Origin: RYN-230 sp963844695
GTDB taxonomy: Bacteria > Actinomycetota > Actinomycetes > Streptosporangiales > Streptosporangiaceae
Assembly (NCBI GenBank): GCA_963844695.1
Contig: CAWJPL010000002.1
Location: 590,698 to 654,697, forward strand
DNA length: 64,000 nucleotides
Direction of reading: 5' to 3'
Both the position numbers and the translations under genes were made by a program. This document shows positions 50,218 to 59,381 of the stretch, one piece after another (within the stretch, counting starts at the first letter, position 1; every line of letters starts with the position of its first letter). The notes beneath the pieces were generated by a model. The model was not told the DNA's origin. It was given only the letters and a program-made list of their open reading frames with translations, and did no database searches.

Positions 50218-51930
50218 GTGAAGACTTTACCGCTGATCGCGGCCCTGGGAGCAGTATGTTCGTTCGCCGTGCTTCCGGCGACCGCGTCCGTAGCCGCCAC
50301 CGCGGCCAGCAGCCCGGCGACTTACCACGGCGCGCCTGGAGCCGCCAAGCGGCTGACACAGACCGCTAGCGTCTCCAGCTTGCCGAAAGTCGCCTCGGCC
50401 TTCCGCAATGAGGGCCCGCAAGCGTTCACGCCCCTCGGTCTGGGGAGGCCGTCGAGGGTCGGCGCGAGCGCGGCCCCGGCGAAGAGCGCCAGCACGGCCA
50501 GCGGCGATGTGTCCCGCAGCGGGGTGCGTTCCGCCTTCAACGGCCTGAGCGATCTCAACAGCGACAACCTGAACGGCTTCCCGGTGACGCCACCGGACCA
50601 GGGCCTGTGCGTCGGCCGGGACAGCACTCTGGCAGGCAGCCCTAAGGCGGTCTGGGAGCCGATCAACCTGGCGACGCGGGAGACCACCCCGGGCGGGACG
50701 CTGCTACGGCCCGACGTCAGCCTGGCGACCTTGTTCCAGGATCCCTACGCCGAGGGTGACGTGCGCTGCCTGTATGACGCGGCCACGCAGAGCTTCTACT
50801 TCACCGAGATCGGCTTCCCCGTGGCCACCGGCCCGGCGGCTGACGACAACAACACCACCGCCGACGTAGTGGTCATGAACAGGCGCGGCGTTGCCGCCTA
50901 CCAGTTCGATACCTCACTGGGCGGCCCGAGCGCGGGGGACTGCTTCGGCGACCAGCCGAAGACCGGCTTCAACAACAACGCGCTCGTCATCTCCACCGAC
51001 GAGTACTGCGGCCCGACCGAGTCGAACTACGAAGGCGCGATCGCCTTGGTCATCTCCAAGCCGCAGCTGGTCTCCGAGGCTGCGACGGTGAGCGATTCGG
51101 TGGTCGGGCCTGTGTCCCTGGCCGGTAACCCGGTCGTCGGGATGGACCCGGCGATTGGCACCGGCGGCAACACCGGTTACCTGGTGAACTCGGTCCCGTT
51201 CCTGGCCAACGGCGACAACAACCCGGTCGGCCACACGCTGGGCCTGTGGACCCTCACTGGCAGCGCTTCGGTGACGACCGGCCACGGCACGGTCAGCCTG
51301 ACCGGCAAGGTCTTGCCCAGCCAGCCGTATGCGTTCCCGGTACCCGCCACCAGCACCGGCGACGGTTCCACCACCACCGTCAACGGCTCTGTCATCACCT
51401 CAGAAACCGCACTCAACCCGGACGACAGCCGGCTCAGCGGGCCGGTGGAAGTCACCCGCGGCTACGGCGGCCACATCCAGCTGTGGACGGCACTGGACGC
51501 CGCGGTGAGCCCCAACGGGCAAGCCGCCCGGGACGCTGCCGCGTGGTTCAAGATCGACGCCACCCGCCAGTACGTGGCCCAGCAGGGCTACGTGACCGCC
51601 AGGAACGCCAACCTGCTCTACCCGGCTATCGGGGCGCCGCAGTCCGGCAGCCCTGAGATGGTGTTCACGATCACCAGCGCAACCATCAACCCCAGTGCGG
51701 CGTACACCCGCCTGGGTTCAGGCCGGATCACCACGGTAGCCGCAGGCACCGGTCCGCACGTCAGCTTCTCCGACGCGCCGCCCTTCAACTCGCCCCGCTG
51801 GGGGGACTACTCCTTCGCCCAGCCTGACCCCGACGGATACGGAGTCTGGCTGGCCACGGAATACATCCCGCCGGCCGCCGACCAGGACCCCATGGACAAC
51901 TGGGGAACCTACGTATTCCAAGTGAAGTGA
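50218..51930 (+). CDS. Secreted protein, paralogue 1
   Basis: This is a 570-residue exported protein. GTG start with GGAGGT upstream; the signal peptide (VKTLPLIAALGAVCSFAVLPATASVAATA) is followed by a Ser/Ala-rich linker. The main domain starts near residue 120 with VTPPDQGLCVGRD. It contains CFGDQPKTGFNNNALVISTDEYCG and WGDYSFAQPDPDGYGVWLATEYIPP, and ends MDNWGTYVFQVK. The paralogue at 52309 shares PPDQGLC, CFGDQP, WGDYSFA and the ending. The Cys pairs suggest disulfides. I recognise no catalytic signature; a beta-sheet surface or adhesive protein is plausible. A strong terminator follows. Confidence 0.8.
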   Translation: MKTLPLIAALGAVCSFAVLPATASVAATAASSPATYHGAPGAAKRLTQTASVSSLPKVASAFRNEGPQAFTPLGLGRPSRVGASAAPAKSASTASGDVSRSGVRSAFNGLSDLNSDNLNGFPVTPPDQGLCVGRDSTLAGSPKAVWEPINLATRETTPGGTLLRPDVSLATLFQDPYAEGDVRCLYDAATQSFYFTEIGFPVATGPAADDNNTTADVVVMNRRGVAAYQFDTSLGGPSAGDCFGDQPKTGFNNNALVISTDEYCGPTESNYEGAIALVISKPQLVSEAATVSDSVVGPVSLAGNPVVGMDPAIGTGGNTGYLVNSVPFLANGDNNPVGHTLGLWTLTGSASVTTGHGTVSLTGKVLPSQPYAFPVPATSTGDGSTTTVNGSVITSETALNPDDSRLSGPVEVTRGYGGHIQLWTALDAAVSPNGQAARDAAAWFKIDATRQYVAQQGYVTARNANLLYPAIGAPQSGSPEMVFTITSATINPSAAYTRLGSGRITTVAAGTGPHVSFSDAPPFNSPRWGDYSFAQPDPDGYGVWLATEYIPPAADQDPMDNWGTYVFQVK

Positions 51931-51964
51931 CCGGGCAGTAACCAGGCCCAGTCCAGGCACGAAT

Positions 51965-52009
51965 GCCGCATGGTTCCAGGTCTTCCCGGCCTGGAACCAT
52001 GCGGCGTTT
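51965..52009 (+). terminator. Rho-independent terminator after secreted paralogue 1
   Basis: A perfect 16-bp stem (GCCGCATGGTTCCAGG / CCTGGAACCATGCGGC) with a 9-nt loop is followed by GTTTT. Confidence 0.8.
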
Positions 52010-52308
52010 TGGCGGGCCGGATGCTCCGATGGCCGGCTCGGGTCTCAGCTGGAGTCTTGCAGCGGCTGATAGATCGCATGGCATTCGAGTTGTCTAACGC
52101 TCGTGGAAACTTGCCGCCTCAGCTGATTTGGGCCTGCCCAAAACAAGTTCTGGGTCTGCCCAAAACATGGTCAAAACGATAGCCTGATCCGGTTATCTGG
52201 CCCTGTCCGGCAAAGCGGAGCACCCCCACCGAGCTGTGATGTGGGGAGTCCGGGATGTGCGGATGCCGGAAGGGGCCGGGGCGGGGAGCGCCTTCGAAGG
52301 GGGATCAG

Positions 52309-53961
52309 GTGAACGTGTCCCGGGTGGGCTGGGTGGGTGTGGCTGCGGCCGCGAGCCTGGCAACGATTGCAGCAATGCTCGCGCCGACGGTGGCGCAAGC
52401 GTCCGCTTTGAGAGGCAGCCCGTCTCCCGCGGTGCGGTACTACACCGGCACACGGGGGGTTGCCCGGCTGATGCCCAGGCACAAGCCGGCTGTCGGCGCG
52501 CCGCGGGTGGTCCCGGGAGGGGTTCGCCGGCTGCCGTCTGGCCATTTCTCGGCGGCGGAGGCGGTGCCCGGCGCGCCGGCGCCGGCGTCAGTGGCCGCCG
52601 CGGTGGCGGCCAAGGGTTCTGCTCTGGTCAACTTCAACGGCGTCAGCAGCCGGGACAGCCAGGTCACCAACTTTGAGCAAACGTTCGAACCACCGGACCA
52701 GGGGCTGTGCGAGGGCAACGGCTTCGTGCTCGAGCCCGTCAACTCCGCGTACCGCATCTACCGCACGACCGGGAAGTCGCTGCGCGGGCCCTTCAACATC
52801 AACGACCTGTTCAACGTGGGCGCCAAGGAATTCACCAGCGACCCGCGCTGCTGGTTTGACCCCGCCACCCAGACCTGGTTCGCAACCATCTTGTTCCTGA
52901 ACGACGCGTCCACCGCGTCGTCCCTACTCATCGCCGTGCGGCACAACGCCGACCCGCGCGGGCTGTGGAACGAGTACTCCATCGACACGACAGACCCGTC
53001 CGGCAACGGCTGCCCGTGCTTCGGTGACCAGCCGAGGGTCGGGATCGACCAGACCAACCTGTACGTCACCGCTGATGAGTTCTCGATCCTCGGACCGCAG
53101 TTCAACGGCGCGGAGATGTGGGCGATCGACAAGTCCGACCTGGTGAACGGCGTTGCGAGCCCGCACTTTGTGAGCTTCCCCCACCTGACGACCGACACCA
53201 CGGCGCCCCAGCCCGCCCTGTCCACGGGCCGGCCCAACGCTGAGTATCTCCTCAGCTCGCTGGACCCCAATGGCACCGGAGATAACCGCATCGGTGTCTG
53301 GGCCATGACCAACCGGAACCAGGTTGGCCTGGGTGGCATGCCGACGCTGACCAGCGTCGTCGTCAACTCCGAGGGATACGCCGTCCCTCCCCCGGCTCCG
53401 CAAAAGGGCGCCAAGGCCAAGCTGGACTCCGGCGACGACCGGATGCAGCAGACCCAATTCGTCGCCGGCACGGTCTGGGGTGAGCTGACCACGGCCGTGC
53501 AGCCGGCCGGCGACAGCTCGGTACGCGCGGGCGGCGCCTGGTTCCAGGTGAAGCCGAAGCTCGGCTCAGCTGGGATCGCTGGTGCGTCGATCGTCCGCCA
53601 GGGCTACATCGACGCCGCCGGCAAGTACGAGATCTACCCGGCGGTCCAGCCGGACGCAGCCGGGAACGCGGCTGTCATCTTCACCCAGACCAGCAGCGCG
53701 CGGTTCCCGAGCGCCGCCTATGCCACCCTGAAGGCCGGCCGCAGCAACTTCGGGCCGGCGGTCGTGGCGGCCACGGGGGCCGGGCCGTACAAGCGGGCCG
53801 CGTCGAACGCCCCGCGCTGGGGTGATTACTCGTTCGCGGTCCCGGACGGCACGTCGGACTCCGCGTGGCTGGCCACCGAGTACATCCCGCCCAAGTCGAG
53901 CCAGACCACGACCGGGATCCGGAACTGGGGTACGCGCGTCATCAAGGTCCCGCTCGGCTGA
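52309..53961 (+). CDS. Secreted protein, paralogue 2
   Basis: This is a 550-residue exported protein. GTG at 52309 with AAGGGGG upstream was chosen over an earlier in-frame ATG. Signal peptide (SRVGWVGVAAAASLATIAAMLAPTVAQASA). The linker is Pro/Ala-rich, and the main domain begins FEPPDQGLCEGNG. It has FDPATQTWFATI, CPCFGDQPRVGIDQTNLYVTADEF and ends WGDYSFAVPDG..WLATEYIPP and NWGTRVIKVPLG. This is the same architecture as paralogue 1 with moderate identity. Function unknown; the FGDQP and WGDYS motifs may shape a shared binding site. A hairpin terminator follows. Confidence 0.8.
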   Translation: MNVSRVGWVGVAAAASLATIAAMLAPTVAQASALRGSPSPAVRYYTGTRGVARLMPRHKPAVGAPRVVPGGVRRLPSGHFSAAEAVPGAPAPASVAAAVAAKGSALVNFNGVSSRDSQVTNFEQTFEPPDQGLCEGNGFVLEPVNSAYRIYRTTGKSLRGPFNINDLFNVGAKEFTSDPRCWFDPATQTWFATILFLNDASTASSLLIAVRHNADPRGLWNEYSIDTTDPSGNGCPCFGDQPRVGIDQTNLYVTADEFSILGPQFNGAEMWAIDKSDLVNGVASPHFVSFPHLTTDTTAPQPALSTGRPNAEYLLSSLDPNGTGDNRIGVWAMTNRNQVGLGGMPTLTSVVVNSEGYAVPPPAPQKGAKAKLDSGDDRMQQTQFVAGTVWGELTTAVQPAGDSSVRAGGAWFQVKPKLGSAGIAGASIVRQGYIDAAGKYEIYPAVQPDAAGNAAVIFTQTSSARFPSAAYATLKAGRSNFGPAVVAATGAGPYKRAASNAPRWGDYSFAVPDGTSDSAWLATEYIPPKSSQTTTGIRNWGTRVIKVPLG

Positions 53962-53968
53962 CGGTCAG

Positions 53969-53999
53969 CGAGTCCCCGGGACCCGGTCCCGGGGACTCG
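53969..53999 (+). terminator. Rho-independent-like terminator after secreted paralogue 2
   Basis: CGAGTCCCCGGGAC pairs perfectly with GTCCCGGGGACTCG around a 3-nt loop, followed by TTCACGG. Confidence 0.7.
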
Positions 54000-54111
54000 T
54001 TCACGGCTCCTGGATGAGCCCGGTGAAGGAGGCCGCCGCCGACTCTGGGCCTGCCCGCAGCAGCGGCTGCGAGGTGGCCGCAACATCAGTGCCGGTGCTG
54101 GCGGCTTCGGG

Positions 54112-54540
54112 TCAGCGAATACCGCTATCGCAGTTGATATTTGCGCGGACGGGCGCTGGTGATGTGACCGAGACGAGGACGTGAGGGCAGCGCGGGAGGA
54201 CCTGCCTCGTCGCCGCGACCAGCGCATACCGGCCCTTCCCCAGCCTGAATGAGTAGTGGCCGTCGGTACGGGTACGGGTGCTTGCGGTCACCCCGGCGGG
54301 CAGGGACCGGGCCTCGACCCGGACATCACCCAGCGGGCGGGCCTTGCATAGGCGGCTGGGCCGCTCGACCGGACATCCCGGCCTGGCTTCGACTACGCCG
54401 GAAATGAGCGTGACCGGGCCGGACGGCTGAGCCGGGCCCGTTCCAGCCTGGTGCACGCCGCAGGAAGCGCTCACCAGGACAAGGGCCGCTGCAGGCAGCA
54501 ACCACCGGGCCTGCGGGCCAAACCATCGCATCGTGGCCAT
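54112..54540 (-). CDS. Small lipoprotein with carboxypeptidase-regulatory-like domain
   Basis: This is a 142-residue lipoprotein. Signal sequence with lipobox VSASC (about residue 28). The mature part has beta-strands of a CarboxypepD_reg/transthyretin-like fold (VTLISGVVEARPGCP, LGDVRVEARSLPAGVTASTRTRTDGHYSFRLGKGRYALVA). Four Cys suggest disulfides. The start is uncertain: ATG 54540 or ATG three codons later, neither with a clear RBS. Function unknown; probably cell-surface. Confidence 0.7.
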   Translation of the reverse strand: MATMRWFGPQARWLLPAAALVLVSASCGVHQAGTGPAQPSGPVTLISGVVEARPGCPVERPSRLCKARPLGDVRVEARSLPAGVTASTRTRTDGHYSFRLGKGRYALVAATRQVLPRCPHVLVSVTSPAPVRANINCDSGIR

Positions 54541-54948
54541 CTCAGGGCTTGGACGGTTCGCTGGACCGCCCGGTTCCCGCGTCTCCGGCAGCGGGCCTTC
54601 GGCGACCTGCAGCGTGTCGATGTCACGATCACGGTGCCGGGGCCGATCAGCCCAGCCCCGGTCAGCGCGACCTCGATGTCTGGTTGCCCGCGCCTTCGCC
54701 GAGCCTGGCTCCGGTCCGGTTCAGCGTGACGCTGCCGCAGACCACCAGCTGTGCTCGCTGCATCTGGCCCACGCTCGCACTAGCCGCAGTCCAGGGCCTG
54801 GACACGCTGCGCAGAGCCTCCGCTGACCATGACTCAGCGCAACCCAGTGCCTGTCAGGAGCTTGCGCTCAGCAACGCATTAGTTTGCAGCCGCCACCTGA
54901 GGCTAAGGACGTCGTGCGCTTCGGGGAGCCGTCTTGCCCCCGTTCCGA
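54541..54948. other. Intergenic, no supported gene
   Basis: About 400 bp. A plus-strand frame (VDVTITVPGPISPAPVS) looks protein-like for 20 residues but breaks frame twice and has no start. Confidence 0.35.
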
Positions 54949-54988
54949 GGATGCCGCACCTCGCCGTGGGTTGCGAGGTGCGGCATCC
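54949..54988 (-). terminator. Strong bidirectional-looking terminator
   Basis: A perfect 16-bp stem (GGATGCCGCACCTCGC / GCGAGGTGCGGCATCC) with an 8-nt loop, just downstream of the truncated gene at 55009-55130 on the minus strand. Confidence 0.7.
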
Positions 54989-55008
54989 GGTATTTGCTGC
55001 GGTTTGTG

Positions 55009-55130
55009 TTATGGGGTGACGTAATTGACCGACGTTCCCCAGTTGGCGAGACCGTCCCTGGTTCCGCCGCAGGTCCCGATGGTCAAGGTGAAAGACGCCC
55101 CCGTGCAGTTGGGGTGTGCGTGCCGATAAC
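55009..55130 (-). pseudogene. Truncated C-terminus of a secreted protein, cut by IS
   Basis: The minus strand reads HPNCTGASFTLTIGTCGG and then DGLANWGTSVNYVTP, then stop, with a perfect terminator behind. The NWGTxV ending matches the C-termini of the two secreted paralogues at 50218 and 52309, so it may be the tail of a third member, though the similarity is short. Its upstream part is missing where the IS element begins. Confidence 0.6.
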
Positions 55131-55140
55131 CTCGTCCACG

Positions 55141-56223
55141 TCATGCCACCAGGCGATATTCGTTGGTCAGGCCACCGACCTGAGCGTGTCTTCGGATGCG
55201 GTACAGGCCGAGGTCGACCGGCTCGGGTAGCGGTTTCAGCGGCGCGGCGCCGTGCAGGGAGCGGTGCGGCCGGTGCTGATTGTGGTGGGTCTCGTACTGG
55301 CGCAGGACCTGCCGCAGATGGGCCTGGTTCCAGACGAGGGTGCGGTCCAGGAGCTCGCGCCGGCAACCCCCGATCCAGCGCTCGATGATCGCATTCATCC
55401 GGGGCGTCCGGATACTGCAGAGCACGGTCCGGATCCCCGCATCGGCGAGGACGGCATCGAACCCGACGGTGAAGTTCGAGCCGCGGTCGCGGATCATGAA
55501 CTTGACCCGGTCGGCCTGGTCGCCGAGATCCATGATCAGATTGCGGGCCTGCTGGGCGGTCCATTCCCCAGTTGGATGCAAGGTGAGTCCGAGGATGCTG
55601 ATGCGAAGGGTCGCGTGCTCGATCACGGCCAGGACGCAGGCTTGCGTGCCGTCGAGCAGATCGACTGTGAAGAAGTCGCAGGCCAGGATCGACTCGGCCT
55701 GGGAGTGCAGGAATTGTGATCAGGTCGGCCCGGTCCGCCGCCGGGCTGGGTCGATACCGCTGGCCCTGAGGATCTCCCACACGGTGGACGCTGCGACCTT
55801 TACGCCGAGTCCGGCGAGCTCGCCGTGGATCCTGCGGTATCCCCAGCCGGGGTTCTCGCGGGCCAGCCGACGGACCAGGGCCTGGATGTTCCGCCTGGTC
55901 GTCGGTCGGCCGGTCCTGCCGCGCTTGGATCTTGCGGCCCAGCGGCGGCGGACGATGTCCCGGTGCCAGCGCACGATCGTGTCCGGGGTAACCAGCAGCC
56001 GCAGCCCCTGGCGGCGTGCTTTCGGTATCACGCCGGGCAGGGCTGCGAGCAGGGCCCGGTCCGCCCAGTTCAGCTTCGGGCGGCGCGGCTGCCGCCGCTG
56101 CAGGACGGCAAGCTGATGGCGCAGTATCAGGATCTCCGCTGTCTTCCACGCCTCCTCACGCCGCGACAGCCGCAGCCCCGCGGCGGCCCGCGTGATCAGG
56201 AGGAAGACAAACCGCAGGCACAT
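55141..56223 (-). pseudogene. Integrase-core (DDE) transposase with internal stop, IS copy 2
   Basis: One continuous frame of about 360 codons encodes the transposase. N-terminal part: EILILRHQLAVLQRRQPRRPKLNWADRALLAAL, then HTH NPGWGYRRIHGELAGLGVKV. Catalytic core: ACDFFTVD, MIRDRGSNFTVGFDAVL and NAIIERWIGGCRREL. A TGA sits at 55720-55722 where relatives have Trp (TGG) in TWSQFLHSQ. It is therefore broken by a single nonsense change and not by a shift. It is related to copy 1 at 19532. Outer ends were not identified. Confidence 0.8.
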
Positions 56224-56305
56224 GATCAGTGATCATCACGACCGGACGGCCGGGAGGCAACCCTGCTGGTCAGGACCATGGACGACGTTTTCGGCACGCA
56301 CAGGT

Positions 56306-56878
56306 TCAGCTGCCGGTGCACCCCTGGCTGGTGGCCACAAGGCGGACGCCAATTCTGGATAGGTTGGTGGGGGTGATGATCTGCACCCCGGCCCCCACGG
56401 GGAGGGCTGAGGGACGGATCGCGAGGATCGCGTGTCCCGGCCCAGGGGCTACTGAGGGGACAACCTTCGGCAGTAGCCCAGCGTGGTTGCCGTGGTACCA
56501 CTGGCACGGCTCCGGCTGGACGTTCGGCGGGTTTCCGAAGACGACACTGGCCGGTACGCCGTCGGCGCGGAGCTTGCGCTGCAGCCCGGCCGGATCGCGC
56601 AGCTGGTTGATCCTGACATAGACCGTGCCGTCAGCGTGTTTGACTACCGTCCACGCGGTCAGGTGGATGCTGGGCCGGACGGTGCCCGAGTGGCCCGGCA
56701 GTAGTCCGGTCACGGCGAGCACCGCGGCGGCCACCACGGCTATGCCTGCGGCCAGGCCGGGAATCCGGCGGCGGTTGCGTATCGCGTGGCTGCGGCTGAT
56801 GATTTGCTCTGCCGGGATCGTCATGTGCACGTCGGTGACGGACGCCTTCACCACAGTGGCCAGTTCGTCGTCGTTCAT
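56306..56878 (-). CDS. Membrane protein partner of sigma factor (putative anti-sigma)
   Basis: This is a 190-residue protein. Cytoplasmic N-terminus (MNDDELATVVKASVTDVHMTIPAEQIISRSHAIRNRRR), one TM (GLAAGIAVVAAAVLAVTGLL) and an extracytoplasmic domain with WTVVKHADGTVYVRINQLRDPAGL and QCTG-like end Cys. The ATG overlaps the sigma gene stop, and a GGAGA ribosome-binding site precedes it. Single-TM proteins coupled to a SigE-like gene are typically anti-sigma or sensory partners; no zinc-binding anti-sigma motif is visible, so the assignment rests on position. Confidence 0.75.
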   Translation of the reverse strand: MNDDELATVVKASVTDVHMTIPAEQIISRSHAIRNRRRIPGLAAGIAVVAAAVLAVTGLLPGHSGTVRPSIHLTAWTVVKHADGTVYVRINQLRDPAGLQRKLRADGVPASVVFGNPPNVQPEPCQWYHGNHAGLLPKVVPSVAPGPGHAILAIRPSALPVGAGVQIITPTNLSRIGVRLVATSQGCTGS

Positions 56879-57393
56879 GATGGGCTCTCCTGCTGTCGTT
56901 CGGGCGTAAGGTCGTTGCGCAGCGCGGACAGGGCGCGGGCCATGTGGGCCATGACCGTGTTCGGGGTGATGCCAAGCACGTCCGCGGTGGCCCTGGTGTC
57001 CAGATCGAGGAGCAGCCGCAGGGCAATCACCTGCCGTTGCCGGGCAGGCAGCCGCATCAGGGCCGTCTTGAGCCGCGGATCGACGGAACTGTCGGCCACC
57101 CCATCGCCCGCAGGCAGATCCGCGACCACACTGGGATCGGGGACCGCCACCTCCCGGCGGTGGCGCCGCCACCGGGAGATGTTCATGTTCAGCGCAGTCC
57201 GCACCACCCATGCCGCCGGGGCCGGATGCCTGCTGACAGTGCGCCATGATGCACACGCCCGCGCGAAGGCCTCGGCAACAAGCTCCTGCGCCGTGTCCTG
57301 GTCACCGACGCTGATCAGGACGGTACGAAGGCAGTCATCCCTGGACCTGCGGTAGAACTCCGCGAAGTCCAGTCGTTGGGTTCCCACACTCAC
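56875..57393 (-). CDS. SigE-family RNA polymerase sigma factor
   Basis: This is a 172-residue sigma-70 family protein. Region 2: FAEFYRRSRDDCLRTVLISVGDQDTAQELVAEAFARACASW. Region 4: ALMRLPARQRQVIALRLLLDLDTRATADVLGITPNTVMAHMARALSALR. It lacks region 1.1 and 3, as ECF-type and SigE-like actinobacterial factors do. GTG start without a strong RBS. It is followed by its membrane partner with a stop/start overlap, so it probably answers an extracytoplasmic signal. Confidence 0.88.
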   Translation of the reverse strand: MSVGTQRLDFAEFYRRSRDDCLRTVLISVGDQDTAQELVAEAFARACASWRTVSRHPAPAAWVVRTALNMNISRWRRHRREVAVPDPSVVADLPAGDGVADSSVDPRLKTALMRLPARQRQVIALRLLLDLDTRATADVLGITPNTVMAHMARALSALRNDLTPERQQESPS

Positions 57394-57969
57394 TCAACGC
57401 ACAACAGGTTCCCCCGGGATTAGCCGTGCCCGTCGCGTGCCCGATTGAGCAGTGAATCGGAGCGAACAGCGGTCACTTTCGGACAAGCTCATACGACGGC
57501 CGAACAGGGACGACGCAGGTAGCGCAGGCGACCGAGACGATCTCCTAGGCAATGCGTCGCTCTGATGAGTCCTGCAGGACAGAGACCGCGTGATACTGGC
57601 AGTGGGCCGCGCTGCTTGGCCTCGGGACGAAGAATCCAGCCCGCTGCGGACCAACTGCGGACCACACCAATGCTCGCCGCGAGCTGGGGCCAGCTCGCGG
57701 CGATGGTTGCCTGCAGCCTCCGGAGCCGTGTGCTGCGGTACTGCCGAATCTAGCCGTGGTTGATCAGGCGCCCTCGCTGCGCGGAACCGCAGGCCCGGCG
57801 TCAGCGCCGGGCTCAGCCTCTGGGGAGGCCCCCGGCCGGCGACCGCGAAGCCACTGATCAGCTAGGCTCAGTCGTCAGGCAGCCGCTGCCCGCACGGGCC
57901 GTCTTCGTCGCACTCACCTGGGGTTCGGCGGCTGCGATGACGACGGGTCGGCAGCGGGCAGCCGCTGCC
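57394..57969. other. Intergenic, no supported gene
   Basis: About 575 bp upstream of the sigma gene and downstream of the next minus-strand gene. The sigma promoter should lie in its left part; no clear element was seen. Confidence 0.4.
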
Positions 57970-58512
57970 TCAGTCCCTGTGCGGCCCATCACCTTCCATA
58001 GCGGCGATGAAGCCGCCGGGGTTGACCAGGCTGATGGTCAGCGAGCTGACCTTCATCTTGAGAAATATCGTGCTGGGTTGCCGGGCGGTGTAGTAGGGCG
58101 GCTCGATAGTGAGCTCGACCAGGCCGTTATGCGAGCCGTTCACCAGCCAGCGCCCTCGGCCCCCGTGTACCCCAATCGTTCCCCGGGTCTGGCGGGTAGA
58201 GCGGATGGCCGATCGCACCGAGCTGCGAGGGATGTCCAGGTGGAATCTGGCCATCCGCACCCGCAGCATGGTGGAGTCGACCTCCACGCCCCCGCGTCCC
58301 TGGTCCTGGTCCTGGTCCTGCAGTCTGGACGCCCTCAGGGAGGCACGGCCCATATCGCTGTAGTCGATGGCGAACCACGCCGAGCTGGAGGACGAAGCTC
58401 CGGCTCCGGCCTGCTGGTAATCCTTGATGACCTCGCGACGGGCGGTGGCATACGGCTCGCCTGTTTCCGCCATGCGCTTGCGGGCTGCTGCCTTGATCTT
58501 GTCGTGCGACAT
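57970..58512 (-). CDS. Conserved actinobacterial hypothetical protein
   Basis: This is a 180-residue soluble protein. N-terminal helical motif SHDKIKAAARKRMAETGEPYATARREVI is typical of a widespread Streptomyces/actinobacterial family. The rest is beta-rich (VEVDSTMLRVRMARFHLDIPRSSVRSAIRS, GTIGVHGGRGRWLVNGSHNGLVELTIEPP, SLTISLVNPGGFIAAM). The family is uncharacterised. ATG start with a GGAG-containing upstream region. Standing alone between non-coding stretches. Confidence 0.8.
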   Translation of the reverse strand: MSHDKIKAAARKRMAETGEPYATARREVIKDYQQAGAGASSSSSAWFAIDYSDMGRASLRASRLQDQDQDQGRGGVEVDSTMLRVRMARFHLDIPRSSVRSAIRSTRQTRGTIGVHGGRGRWLVNGSHNGLVELTIEPPYYTARQPSTIFLKMKVSSLTISLVNPGGFIAAMEGDGPHRD

Positions 58513-59334
58513 CGCGCCTCTGCTCCGGTGGCCTTGTCCCGGCGCCTGGCCACCGTGGAGAGGACATCACGATGGAAAGGAAGAATCCACGCGAGGGCTG
58601 TGCCGCTCTTATCCTCAGGCACTACCACCAGCGCCGGGCTGGCGTAGCTCGGATCAGGCAGACGTGGCTGCTAACTGGCAGGTTACGCCAGCCAGACGAG
58701 GCGTCACAACCGGCGTGCGTAGCAGCGGTGGGAGTACGGCTGGCCTCCACGAACCCGCCGGAGGGAGTATTCACGCCAGGCGGGTTCGGGGGAGGGGTCC
58801 AGGAAGAACAACGTGCGGCCGCGTCGTGGGAAGACTGCTCTCTCGCGATGACGAGCACCAGGGCCACTGCGGTCACTCGGCTTCTGTGTGCAGCCAGCAC
58901 GCGGCCCAGTCCCCGGACGACAGCCTACTAACCTGTACCTCCACCAGTCAGCGCGAGTAGAACGCGTCTTCCGCAGCCTGCGCGCCTTCGGAATCTTGTA
59001 AATGACGGATCGCGCACTCTTCAAAAGCATGGGGGCCGTGTCGGGGCGTGTCAGGCCCCGGTGGGGTGGGCCCCGGTGGGCCGTCTGAGGAACTGGTTGC
59101 GAGGTCGCTTGGCCAGTGTGGTCGTCCCGGCGGCGGTGTGGCAGAGTCGTCTGGTCCGGCCATGGCGGATCGCTTCGGCGTGGGGGAGGGGGGTCGAATG
59201 TCCGGGACTGCGGGTAGCGCGTTGGGTAGCAGATCGGCGTCTGCGGACGTTGTTCTGTGTCGCCCGGCGTCGTTCTGTGTTGGCCTTTTCGCTGGTCACG
59301 CCGCGTGGGTGCTGGTCAGTGGAAGTGCCTGCCC
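58513..59334. other. Intergenic, no supported gene
   Basis: About 820 bp next to the right island boundary. A hairpin CGAACCCGCC..GGCGGGTTCG (58750-58788) is present. No integrase, excisionase or other mobile-element gene is seen. Confidence 0.45.
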
Positions 59335-59381
59335 TTCATGGCATGCAAGAGGTCAGCGGTTCGAGCCCGCTTAGCTCCACC
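59335..59381 (+). repeat. Right 47-bp direct repeat: 3' half of tRNA-Ala(GGC), probable attachment site
   Basis: This is the identical copy of 19046-19092. It is preceded by GGTGCTGGTCAGTGGAAGTG, which is not a convincing tRNA 5' half, and followed by diverged sequence that keeps only an AATTCGAAC word in common with the left copy. Confidence 0.75.

Larger units (their letters stand above)
19046..59381. mobile_element. Putative 40-kb genomic island between tRNA-derived repeats
   Basis: Identical 47-bp tRNA-3'-end repeats in direct orientation bound the segment. It holds accessory functions (arsenic and metal genes, an Ehr complex, IS elements, secreted proteins) and none of the composite CACCTAGG elements that mark the DNA to its left. 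No integrase, relaxase or replication gene is seen, so the element is not self-mobile as it stands, or its integrase lies beyond a further att copy. Confidence 0.55.

Noticed and set aside
58572..58931. 119-codon plus-strand gene
   Set aside because: Composition is random-like, no RBS or homologue recognised, and it crosses a strong hairpin.
59250..59381. Intact tRNA-Ala gene at the right repeat
   Set aside because: No GGAGCTA acceptor strand or D-arm pairs with the 3' half, and the anticodon stem is not complementary.
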